From assembly GCA_035771175.1 (NCBI GenBank), contig CM069593.1, forward strand, positions 33,616,741 to 33,680,740: a DNA stretch of 64,000 nucleotides. Direction: 5' to 3'. Positions within the stretch are counted from its first letter, which is position 1. Each line of letters starts with the position of its first letter. The translations under genes were made by a program, and so were the position numbers. This stretch comes from Paratinospora sagittata. Taxonomy: Eukaryota; Streptophyta; Magnoliopsida; Ranunculales; Menispermaceae. The notes beneath the pieces are model-generated. The model made no database searches and was not told the origin of the DNA. It saw only the letters and a program-made list of their open reading frames with translations. Positions 25,419 to 36,779 of the stretch are shown here, one piece after another.

Positions 25419-28400
25419 GCGCGCTATAGACAATTTTCTAGAAAAACGAATGTTTCATTATAGAACCCTATCAGCGTGTTATCAACACTAATAGTGCGGT
25501 AGTGCCTTCTGGAAAATTTGGCAAATTGCTGGATGGCCTTATTTTTGAAAAACTAAAGAATCATTCCATTGACTCAAAACATTTTGATATAAGATTATAA
25601 ACTTTTAAATAATTCAAAACTCATTGATGATTAAAACCTTTCGAAAAACTTTTTTTTCAAAATGAAATACTATATCGAAGTGATTTGAAGACTTTGCAAA
25701 TTTCAGAGTTTTAGTGCCGAGATTGATCGAGAAGTTACCCTACACACCAAAGATAAAACTAATGCATTATACATGATATATGTCTTCATTTTTCGAGCTT
25801 GATCTTTGTAGACTTCGATAGCTATTGTTTGATGTGTTGTTGATGATTAGTTGTAGGTCTTAGAAAAAAAAAAAGAGGTGATGTGTTCTTGTTTGATGTG
25901 GTTTCTTACCGAGAACACTTCATATACTTATAGTTTAAAACAATAGATAGCCTTTGGAAATCTCAGCACAAAAGGGATAAAATGAAGAACTTGCCATATA
26001 AGGAGGTTATCTTCATGACAGTTTACAATTTTGATTCAGTTCGAAGGTTGTTTGGGCAAATGCAATAATCACGACTTTCTTCTATTTAAACACTCTTTGG
26101 AATGCTCAGTCTAACATGCAAAAATCGTGTGTGTTCTATCTTTGAAAATCAGAGAATGAGGGCTTTATAAAATTAGCAGTTGCAGGTTAAAGAGCAAGAG
26201 AGTACATAATGATTTGAATTCAAAACGTTGTTTAATCTAAAGTTGTTTTGGGCGTGCGAGACAATGGGAATCATCAAGGTGTTAGTAGAGAATATTTCAA
26301 TTAAGATAACCTAGCAAAACTGTGTAAGGAATAGAAAAAATCGAGCTAACAGAAGTGCCCACATGTTTCTCGTTAAAATATCATATTTTTGTCTCAGACG
26401 TGGATAGCGTGCTATTGGGTTGTGTATCATGTTCTCTATTGACAGATAGTAGGTTATAGCTGGTCGATATACACAAACCTGAGAGCTCGAGTTTTTTACT
26501 TTCCGATAACGTGTTATCAAGGCCTATGGCTCGCTATTGCCCATTTTACTTAAAATGGAAAGATCACGGCAACAGCTTTATAGCGAGTTATCAAAGGGGA
26601 TAGCGCACTACAGATAATTTTCTAGAAAAACAAATGTTTTATTATAGAACCCTATCAGCGTGTTATCAACAATGCTAGTGCGCTAGTGAGTTCTGGAAAA
26701 TTTGGCAAATTGCTGGATAGCCTTATTTTTGAAAAACTAAAGAACCATTCCATTAACTCAAAACATATTGATATAAGATTATAAACTGTTAAATAATTCA
26801 AAACTCATTGAAACTATGATTAAAACCTTTCGAAAAACATTTTTTTCAAAATGAAATACTATATCGAAGTGATTTGAAGACTTTGCAAATTTCAGAGTAT
26901 TAGTGCGGAGATTGATCGAGAAGTTACACTACACCAAAGATAAAACTAATGCATTAGACATGATATATGTCTTTGTTCTTCGAGCTTGATCTTTGTAGAC
27001 TTCGGTAGCTATTGTTTGATGTGTTGTTGATGATTAGTTGTAGCTCTTAGAAAAAAAAAGACAGGTGGTGTGTTCTGGTTTGATGTGTTTTCTTACCGAG
27101 AACACTTCATATACTTACAATTTAAAACAATAGATAGCCTTTGGAAATCTCAGCACAAAAGGGATAAAATGAAGAAATTGCAAAATAAGGAGGTTATCTT
27201 CTAGACAGTTTGCAATTTTGATTTAGTTCGAAGGTTGTTTGGGCAAATGCAAGAATCACGACTTTCTTCTATTTAAACACTCTTTGGAAAGCTCAGTCTA
27301 ACATGCAAAAAATGTGTGTATTCTATCTTTGAAAATCAGAGAATGAGGGCTTTAGAAAATTAGCAGTTGCAGGTTAAAAAGCAAGAGAGTACAGAATGAT
27401 TTGAATTCAAAACGTTCTTTAATCTAAAGTTGTTTTGGGTGTGCGAGACAATGGGAATCATCAAGGTGTTAGTAGAGAATAATTCAATTAAGATAACCTA
27501 GCAAAACTGTGTAAGGAATAGAAAAATCGAGCAAGCAGAAGTTCCCACTTGTTTCTCGTTAGAAATATCAGATTTTTGTCTCAGACGCGGATAGCGTGCT
27601 ATTGGGTTGTGTATCATGTTCTCTATTGACAGATACCAGCTATAGCAGGTCGATATACACAAACCTGAGAGCTCGAGTTTTTGACTTTCCGATAGCGTGT
27701 GATCAAGGCCAATGGCGAGCTATTCCCCATTTTACTAAAAATGGAAAGATCACGACAACAGCTTTATAGCGAGTTATCAAATGGGATAGCGCGCTATAGA
27801 CAATTTTCCAGAAAAACAAATGTTTTATTATAGAACCCTATCAGCGTGTTATCAACCCTGATAGTGCGCTAGTGCCTTCTGGAAAATTTTGGCAAATTGC
27901 TAGATAGCCTTATTTTTGAAAAACTAAAGAACCATTCCATTGACTCAAAACATATTGATATAATATTATAAACTTTTAAATAATTCAAAACTCATTGAAA
28001 TTATGATTAAAACCTTTCGAAAAACATTTTTTTCAAAATGAAATACTATATCAAAGTGATTTTGAAGACTTTACAATATTCAGAGTTTTAGTGCTGAGAT
28101 TGTTCGAGAAGTTACCCTACACACCAAAGATACAACTAATGCATTAGACATGATATATGTCTTCGTTCTTCGAGCTTGATCTTTGTAGACTTCGATAGCT
28201 ATTGTTTGATGTGTTGTTGATGATTAGTTGTAGCTCTTAGAAAAAAAAATATACAGGTGATGTGTTCTTGTTTGATGTGTTTTCTTACCGAGAACACTTC
28301 ATATACTTACAGTTTAAAACAATAGATAGCCTTTGGAAATCTCAGCACAAAAGGGATAAAATAAAGAACTTGCGAAATAAGGAGGTTGTCTACAAGACAG

Positions 28401-31400
28401 TTTGCAATTTTGATTCAGTTCGAAGGTTGTTTGGGCAAATGCAAGAATCACGACTTTCTTTTATTTAAACACTCTTTGGAAAGCTCAGTCTAACTTGCAA
28501 AAATCAGAGAATGGGGGCTTTATAAAATTAGCAAGTGCAGGTTATAGAGCAAGAGAGTACATAATGTTTTGAATTCAAAACATTGTTCAATTTAAAGTTG
28601 TTTTGGGCGTGCTAGACAATGGGAATCATCAAGGTGTTAGTAGAGAATATTTCAATTAAGATAACCTAGCAAAACAGTGTAAGGAATAGAAAAATCGAGC
28701 AAGCAGAAGTGCCCACATTTTTGTTGTTAGAAATATCAGATTTTTGTCTCATACGTGGATAGCGTGCCGTTGGGTTGTGTATCATATTCTCTATTGACAG
28801 ATAGCAGGCTATACCAGGTCGATATACACAAACCCGAGAGCTCGAGTTTTTGACTTTCCGATAGCGTGTTATCAAGGCCTATGGCGCGCTATTGCCAATT
28901 TTTCTAAAAATGGAAAGATCACGGCAATAACTATATAGCGAGCTATCAAAGGGGATAGCGCGCTATAGACAATTTTCCAGAAAAACAAATGTTTTATTAT
29001 AGAACCCTATCAGCGTGTTATCAACACTGATAGTGCGCTAGTGCCTTCTGGAAAATTTTGGTAAATTGCTAGATAGCCTTATTTTTGAAAAACTAAAGAA
29101 CCATTCCATTGACTCAAAACATATTGATATAAGATTATAAACTTTTAAATATTTCAAAACTCATTGAAATTATGATTAAAACCTTTCAAAAAACATTTTT
29201 TTTCAAAATGAAATACTATATCGAAGTGATTTTGAAGACTTTGCAATTTTCAGAGTTTTAGTGCTGAGATTGTTCGAGAAGTTACCCTACACACCAAAGA
29301 TAAAACTAATGCATTGGACATGATATATGTCTTCGTTCTTCGAGCATGATCTTTGTAGACTTCGATAGCTATTGTTTGATGTGTTGTTGATGATTAGTTG
29401 TAGCTCTTAGTAAACAAAATACAGGTGATGTGTTCTTGTTTGATGTGTTTTCTTACCGAGAACACTTCATATACTTACAGTTAAAAACAATAGATATCGT
29501 TTGGAAATCTCAGCAGAAAAGGGATAAAATGAAGAATTTGCGGAATAAGGAGGTTATCTTCGAGACAGTTTGCAATTTTGATTCCGTTCGAAGGTTGTTT
29601 GGGCAAATGCAAGAATCACGACTTTCTTCTATTTAAACACTCTTTGGAAAGCTCAGTCTAACATGCAAAAATCGTGTGTGTTCTATCTTTGAAAATCAGA
29701 GAATGAGGACTTTATAAAATTAGCAGTTGCAGGTTAAAGAGAAAGAGAGTACATAATGATTTGAATTCAAAACGTTGGTTAACCTCAAGTTGTTTTGGGC
29801 ATGCGAGACAATGGGAATCATCAAGGTGTTAGTAGAAAATATTTCAATTAAGATAACCTAGCAAAACTGTGTAAGGAATAGAAAAATCGAGCTAGCAGAA
29901 GTGCCCACATGTTTCTCGTTAGAAATATCAGATTTTTGTCTGAGACGTGGATAGCGTGCTATTGGGTTGTGTATCATGTTCTCTATTGACAGATAGTAGG
30001 TTATAGCTGGTCGATATACACAAACCCGAGAGCTCGAGTTTTTTACTTTCCGATAACGTGTTATCAAGGCCTATGGCTCGCTATTGCCCATTTTACTAAA
30101 AATGGAAAGATCTCGGCAACAGCTTTATAACGAGTTATCAAAGGGGATAGCGCGCTATAAAAAATTTTAAAAAAAAACAAATGTTTTATTATAGAACCCT
30201 ATGAGCGTGTTATCAACAATGATAGTGCGCTAGTGACTTCTGGAAAATTTGGCAAATTGCTAGATAGCCTTATTTTTGAAAACTAAAGAACCATTCCATT
30301 AACTCAAAACATATTGATATAAGATTATAAACTTTTAAATAATTCAAAACTCATTGAAATTATGATTAAAACTTTTCGAAAATCATTTTTTTCAAAATGA
30401 AATACTATATCGAAGTGATTTGAAGACTTTGCAAATTTCAGAGTTTTAGTGCTGAGATTGATCGAGAAGTTACACTACACACCAAAGATAAAACTAAGGC
30501 ATTAGACGTGATATATGTCTTCGTTCTTGGAGCTTGATCTTTGTAGACTTCGATAGCTATTGTTTGAGGTGTTCTTGATGATTAGTTGTAGCTCTTAGAA
30601 AAAAAAAAGGACAGGTGGTGTGTTCTTGTTTGATTTGTTTTCTTACCGAGAACACTTCATATACTTACAGTTTAAAACAACAGATAGCTTTTGGAAATCT
30701 CAGCACAAAAGGGATAAAATGAAGAACTTGCAAAATAAGGAGGTTATCTTCTAGACAGTTTGCAATTTTGATTCAGTTCGAAGGTTGTTTGGGCAAATGC
30801 AAGAATCACGACTTTCTCTTATTTAAACACTCTTTGGAAAGCTCAGTCTAACATGCAAAAATCGTATGTGTTCTGTCTTTTAAAATCAAAAAATGAGGGC
30901 TTTATAAAATTAGCAGTTGCAGGTTAAAGAGCAGGAGAGTACAGAATGATTTGAATTCAAAACGTTGTTTAATCTAAAGTTGTTTTGGGCGTGCGAGACA
31001 ATAGGAATCATCAAGGTGTTAGTAGAGAATAATTCAATTAAGATAACCTAGCAAAACTGTGTAAGGAATAGAAAAATCAAGCAAGCAGAAGTGCCCAAAT
31101 GTTTCTCGTTAGAAATATCAGATTTTTGTCTCAGACGTCGATAGCCTGCTATTGGGTTGTGTATCATGTTCTCTATTGACAGATAGCAGGCTATCGCAGG
31201 TCGATATACACAAACCCGAGAGCTCGTGTTTTTGACTTTTCGATAGCGTGTGATCAAGGCCAATGGCGCGCTATTCCCCATTTTACTAAAAATGGAAAGA
31301 TTACGACAACAGCTTTATAGCGAGTTATCAAAGAGGATAGCGCGCTATAGACAATTTTCCAGAAAAACAAATATTTTATTATAGAACCCTATCAGCGTGT

Positions 31401-33272
31401 TATCAACACTGATAGTGCGCTAGTGCTTTCTGGAAAATTTGGCAAATTGCTGGGCAGCCTTATTTTTGATAAACTAAAGAACCAGTCCATTGACTCAAAA
31501 CATATTGATATAAGATTATAAACTTTTAAATAATTCAAAACTCATTGAAATTATGATTAAAACCTTTCGAAAAACATTTTTTTCAAAATCAAATACTATA
31601 TCGAAGTGATTTCAAGACTTTGCAAATTTTAGAGTTTTAGTGCTGAGATTGATCGAGAAGTTACACTACACACCAAAGATAAAAGTAAGGCATTAGACAT
31701 GATATATGTCTTCGTTCTTCGAGCTTGATCTTTGTAGACTTCGATAGCTATTGTTTGTTGTGTTGTTCATGATTAGTTGTAGCTCTTAGAAAAAAAAGGA
31801 CAGGTGGTGTGTTCTTGTTTGATGTGTTTTCTTTCCGAGAACACTTCATATACTTACAGTTTAAAACAATAGATAGCCATTGGACATCTCAGCACAAAAG
31901 GGATAAAATGAAGAACTTGCAGAATAAGGAGGTTATCTTCTAGACAGTTTGCAATTTTGATTCAGTTCGAAGGTTGTTTGGGCAAATGGAAGAATATCGA
32001 CTTTCTTCTATTTAAACACTCTTTGGAAAGCTCAGTCTAACATGCAAAAATCGTGTCTGTTCTGTCTTTTAAAATTAGAAAATGAGGGCTTTATAAAATT
32101 AGCAGTTGCAGGTTAAAGAGCAAGATGGTACAGAATGATTTGAATTCAAAACGTTGTTTAATCTAAACTTGTTTTGGGCGTGCGAGACAATGGGAATCAT
32201 CAAGGTGTTAGTAGAGAATGATTCAATTAAGATAACCTAGCAAAACTGTGTAAGGAATAAAAAAATCAAGTAAGCAGAAGTGCCCAAATGTTTCTCGTTA
32301 GAAATATCAGATTTTTGTCTAAGACATGGATAGCGTGCTATTGGGTTATGTACCATGTTCTCTATTGACAGATAGCAGGCTATAGCAGGTCGATAAACAC
32401 AAACTCGAGAGCTCGAGTTTTTGACTTTCCGATAGCGTGTGATCAAGGCCAATGGCGCGCTATTCCCCATTTTACTAAAAATGGAAAGATCACGACAACA
32501 GCTTTATAGCGAGTTATCAAAGGGGATAGCGCGCTATAGACAATTTTCCAGAAAAACAAATGTTTTATTATAGAACCCTATCAGCGTGTTATCAACACTG
32601 ATAGTGCGCTAGTGCCTTCTGGAAAATTTGGCAAATTGCTGGATAGCCTTATTTTTGATAAACTAAAGAATCATTCCATTGACTCAAAACATTTTGATAT
32701 AAGATTATAAACTTTTAAATAATTCAAAACTCATTGATGATTAAAACCTTTCGAAAAACATTTTTTTCAAAATGAAATACTATATCGAAGTGATTTGAAG
32801 ACTTTGCAATTTTTAGAGTTTTAGTGCTGAGATTGATCGAGAAGTTACCCTACACACCAAAGATACAACTAATGCATTAGACATGATATATGTCTCCGTT
32901 CTTCGAGCTTGATCTTTGTAGACTTCGATAACTATTGTTTGATGTGTTGTTGATGATTAGTTGTAGCTCTTAGAAAAAAAAATACAGGTGATGTGTTCTT
33001 GTTTGATGTGTTTTCTTACCGAGAACACTTCATATACTTACAGTTTAAAACAAAAGATAGCCTTTGGAAGTCTCAGCACAAAAGGGATAAAATGAAGAAC
33101 TTGCGAAATAAGGAGGTTATCTTCAAGACAGTTTGCAATTTTGATTCAGTTCGAAGGTTGTTTGGGCAAATGCAAGAATCACGACTTTCTTTTATTTAAA
33201 CAATCTTCGGAAAGCTCAGTCTAACATACAAAAATCTTGTGTGTTCTATCTTTGAAAATCAGAGAATGAGGG
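25419..33272 (+). repeat. Array 1, right part, from the LTR to the array junction
   Basis: The split monomer resumes in phase, followed by about six ~1,190-bp monomers. Diagnostic variants recur three monomers apart: the GATAGTAGGTTATAGCTGG variant near 26446 and 29992, and the GTGTGATCAAGGCCAATGG variant near 27697 and 31250 (also 32443). A 7-bp loss in CTCATTGATGATT links the monomers near 25625 and 32735. One copy lost about 26 bp near 28500 between two AAAATC words. The last monomer is cut off at GAGAATGAGGG (33272). No gene is seen. Confidence 0.93.
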
Positions 33273-33520
33273 TGTCACACCCTGGGTTGCACAGCGTGCC
33301 CCCTACCCAGGTGCGGGCGCAACACCGCAGTGGAGAACGCCTAGCCATTATATATCCACAGTATTATCTTCATTGGTGTCCACGGAACACTGCACGCACC
33401 CAACGACCTTTGTCCTTTCCCTATGCAGAACACTGCACAGTCCAGGGGCCTCCCCCAAGTTCGAACTCGCAACCTCTTCCTCATAAGGTTAGATTTCGCA
33501 ACTTGAGTACCCATTGAGCC
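33273..33520 (-). mobile_element. Small non-autonomous element at the boundary of the two satellites (SINE-like or MITE-like)
   Basis: It starts with TGTCACACCCTGGG like the foldback elements and shares about 45 bp of that end. It also shares ~70 bp at the other end (from CAGGGGCCTCC/TAGGGCCTCC through GAGTACCCATTG). The middle (~33335-33445) is unrelated to the foldback's middle. On the minus strand it has a tRNA-promoter-like pair of boxes, suggesting a tRNA-derived SINE, though no poly-A tail or flanking duplication is visible. The left flank is array 1 and the right flank is array 2. The right end is uncertain by about 10 bp because its last bases resemble array 2. Confidence 0.6.
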
Positions 33521-33521
33521 A
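33458..33521 (-). promoter_or_regulatory. Putative internal RNA polymerase III A and B boxes
   Basis: Read on the minus strand, TGGCTCAATGG (33511-33521) fits the A-box pattern TRGYNNANNNG, and GTTCGAACT (within 33458-33467) is close to the B-box GWTCRANNC with a mismatch at the last base. The boxes are about 44 bp apart, within the range of tRNA-like promoters. The A box reaches the array 2 junction, so its upstream part could be chance. The B-box half is also present in both foldback arms. Confidence 0.4.
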
Positions 33522-33530
33522 TTGGTTCAA

Positions 33531-36500
33531 TTGATATGTCGGTCGGTAAGCAAACTTATATAGCAATCAACTACCTTTTGGATCGATAAGTTAGTTGACT
33601 GACTAGTATATTGATTGACCAATCGGTACGTAAATTTTAAATAACCACAACTTTTTCGTTTTAACTATGGTTTGAGTAATTCAAAATGAGTTGGATGGAG
33701 AAAGAGAATATCTACAAATTCATATGTTGTAGCTTACTTCCAGAACACCGGTCACCGTTGATTAGTACTTTAAATAATTAGTAGCGACTGGTCCGGTCAC
33801 TGATTACTGGAAAGTCACTCAAAGCTGCTGGTTTTTTGGATCCTATCCTCATATTTCCAACACATTTTGAATTACTCAAATCGGAGTTAAAACGAAAGAG
33901 TTATGGTCATTTCAAGTTTATTTATCGATTGGTCAGTTGATATGTCGGTCGGTAAACAAACTTATAAAGCAATCAACTACCTTTTGGATAGATAAGTTCG
34001 TTGACTGACTAGTATATTGATTGACCAATCGGTACGTAAATTTTAAATAACCACACCTTATTCGTTTTGCATATGGTTTGAGTAATTTAAAATGAGTTCG
34101 ATGGAGAAAGAGAATATCTACAAATTCATAGGCTGTAATTTACATTCGGAACACCGGTAACCGTTGATTTGTACATTGAATATTTAGTAGGATCTGGTCT
34201 GGACACCGATTACTAAAAAGTCACCGAAAGCTGCTGGTTTTTTAGATCGTGTCCTCATATTTCCAACACATTTTGAATTACTAAAATTAGAGTTAAAACG
34301 AAAGAGTTATGGCGTTTTGACGTTTACTTATTGATTGGTCAATCGATATGCCTGTCGGTAAGCAAACTTATATATCAATCAAATATCTTTTGGATCGACA
34401 ACTTAGTTGACTGACTTGTATATTGGTTGACCAATGGGTACGTAAATTTTAAATAACCACAACTTTTTCGTTTTAACTATGGTTTGAGTAATTGAAAATG
34501 AGTTTGATGGAGAAAGAGAATATCTACAAATTCATATGTTGTAGCTTACTTTCGGAACACCGGTCACCGTTGATTAGTACTTTAAATAATTAGTAGCAAC
34601 TGGTCCGGTCTCTGATTACTGGAAAGTTACTCAAAGCTGCTAGTTTTTTGGATCCTCTCCACATATTTCCAACACATTTTGAATTACTCAAATCGGAGTT
34701 AAAACGCAAGAGTTATGGTCATTTCAAGTTTATTTATAGATTGGTCAATTGATATGTCGGTCGGTAAGCAAACTTATATAGCAATCAACTACCTTTTGGA
34801 TCGATAAGTTAGTTGACTGACTATTATATTTATTGACCAATCGGTACGTAAATTTTAAATAACCACAACTTTTTCGTTTTAACTATGGTTTGAGAAATTC
34901 AAAATGGGTTGGATGGAGAAAGAGAATATCTACAAATTCATATGTTGTAGCTTACTTCTGGAACACCGGTCACCCTTGATTAGTACTTTAAATAATTAGT
35001 AGCAACTGGTCCGGTCACTGATTTCTGGAAAGTCACTTAAAGCTGCTGGTTTCTTGGATCCTTTCCTCATATTTCCAACACATTTTGAATTACTCAAATC
35101 AGAGTTAAAATAGAATAGTTATTGTCATTTCAAGTTTATTTATCGATTGGTCAATTGATATGTCGGTCGGTAAGCAAACTTATATAGCAATCAACTACCT
35201 TTTGGATCGATAAGTTAGTTGACTGACTAGTATATTGATTGACCAATCGGTACGTAAATTTTAAATAACCACAACTTATTCGTTTTAACTATGGTTTGAG
35301 TAATTTAAAATGAGTTGGATGGAGAAAGTGAATACCTACAAATTCATAGGCTGTAACTTACATTCGGAACACCGGTAACGGTTGATTTGTACATTGAATA
35401 TTTAGTAGGAACTGGTCCGGTCACCGATTACTAAAAAGTCACCGAAAGCTGCTGGTTTTTTAGATCGTGTCCTCATATTTCCAACTCATTTTGAATTACT
35501 CAAATTGGAGTTAAAACGAAAGAGTTATTGTCTTTTGACGTTTACTTATTGATTGGTCAATCGATATGCCTGTCGGTAAGCAAACTTATATATCAATCAA
35601 CTATCTTTTGGATCGACAACTTAGTTAACTGACTTGTATATTGGTTGACCAATCGGTACGTAAAATTTTAAATAACCACAACTTTTTCGTATCAACTATG
35701 GTTTGAGTAATTCAAAATGAGTTTGATGGAGAAAGAGAATATCTACAAATTCATATGTTGTAGCTTACTTTCGGAACACCGGTCACCGTTGATTAGTACT
35801 TTGAATATTTAGTAGGAACTGGTCCGGTCACCGATTACTAAAAAGTCACCGAAAGCTGCTGGTTTTTTAGATCGTGTCCTCATATTTCCAACACATTTTG
35901 AATTTGTCAAATCGGAGTTAAAACGAAAGAGTTATGGTCATTTCAAGTTTATTTATCGATTGGTCAATTGATATGTCGGTCGGTAAGCAAACTTATATAG
36001 CAATCAACTACCTTTTGGATCGATAAGTTAGTTGACTGACTAGTATATTGATTGACCAATTGGTACGTAAGTTTTAAATAACCACAACTTTTTCATTTTA
36101 ACTATGGTTTGAGTAATTCAAAATGAGTTGGATGGAGAAAGAGAATATCTACAAATTCATATGTTGTAGCTTACTTTCGGAACACCAGTCACCGTTGATT
36201 TGTACTTTAAATAATTAGTAGCAACTGGTCCGGTCTCTGATTACTGGAAAGTCAATCAAAGTTGCTGCTTTTTTGGATCTTGTCCACATATTTCCAACAC
36301 ATTTTGAATAACTTAAATCGGAGTTAAAACGAAATAGTTATGGTCATTTCAAGTTTATTTATCGATTGGTCAATTGATATGTCGGTCGGTAAGCAAACTT
36401 ATATAGCAATCAACTACCTTTTGGATCGATAAGTTAGTTGACTGACTAGTATATTGATTGACCAATTGGTACGTAAATTTTAAATAACCACAACTTTTTT

Positions 36501-36779
36501 GTTTTAACTGTGGTTTGAGTAATTGAAAATGAGTTTGATGGAGAAAGGGAATATCTACAAATTCATATGTTGTAGCTTACTTTGGGAACACCGGTCACCG
36601 TTGATTAGTACTTTAAATATTTAGTAGCAACTGGTCCGGTCACTGATTACTGGAAAGTCAATCAAAGTTGCTGCTTTTTTGGATCTTGTCCACATATTTC
36701 CAACACATTTTCAATTAGTTAAATCGGAGTTAAAACGAAAGAGTTATGGTCATTTCAAGTTTATTTATCGATTGGTCAA
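33531..36779 (+). repeat. Eight-monomer higher-order unit of array 2, copy 1 (3,249 bp)
   Basis: Eight ~406-bp monomers. The order is fixed by markers: a CGACTGG monomer; one with TTATAAAGC and GATAAGTTCG; a class B with AAATATC; one with ATAGATTGG at the start; a class A with TGAATACC; a class B with TTAGTTAAC; then two class A monomers. The same series repeats 3,249 bp later. This copy has one patch (~35801-35890) that differs from the other copies and looks like the preceding monomer. Confidence 0.88.
33857..34100 (+). other. Long imperfect inverted repeat within the 406-bp monomer, example copy
   Basis: Left arm 33857-33943, centre 33944-34013 (70 bp), right arm 34014-34100. On consensus-like text I count by eye 73 matches over 87 positions without gaps, about 84 percent. 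The centre itself has weaker dyad similarity (GTCGGTCGG...AACTTAT against GTCAGTCA...AACTTAT). CCAAT/ATTGG words occur as an inverted pair near the inner ends of the arms. The pattern is present in essentially every monomer of array 2. Confidence 0.85.

Larger units (their letters stand above)
1..33272 (+). repeat. Satellite array 1, ~1,190-bp monomer, about 26 copies
   Basis: Seen directly: one AT-rich unit recurs head to tail. Using the conserved site at the end of the 'ttcaattaagata' block as anchor, copies fall at 226, 1415, 3026, 4215, 5836, 7020, 8217, 9405, 10577, 11771, 12960, 14147, 15337, 16524, 17713, 18901, 20146, 21327, 22518, 23707, 26311, 27498, 28666, 29858, 31048 and 32237. 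Most spacings are 1,187-1,192 bp. Exceptions are explained by two foldback insertions, one LTR insertion, a 52-bp internal duplication and small deletions. All copies have the same orientation. The array runs off the left window edge and stops abruptly at 33272 inside a monomer. I do not recognise the satellite family. Short frames on both strands recur with the monomer but lack ATG starts and are broken in several copies. Inference: heterochromatic satellite. Confidence 0.97.

Noticed and set aside
1..33272. CRISPR-like array from regular repeat spacing
   Set aside because: Repeats are ~1,190 bp with no unique spacers and no cas genes; this is a eukaryotic-type satellite.
33239..33517. 92-residue plus-strand frame across the array border
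   Set aside because: It begins at GTG in satellite sequence and runs through the small transposable element; its composition reflects the GC-rich element.
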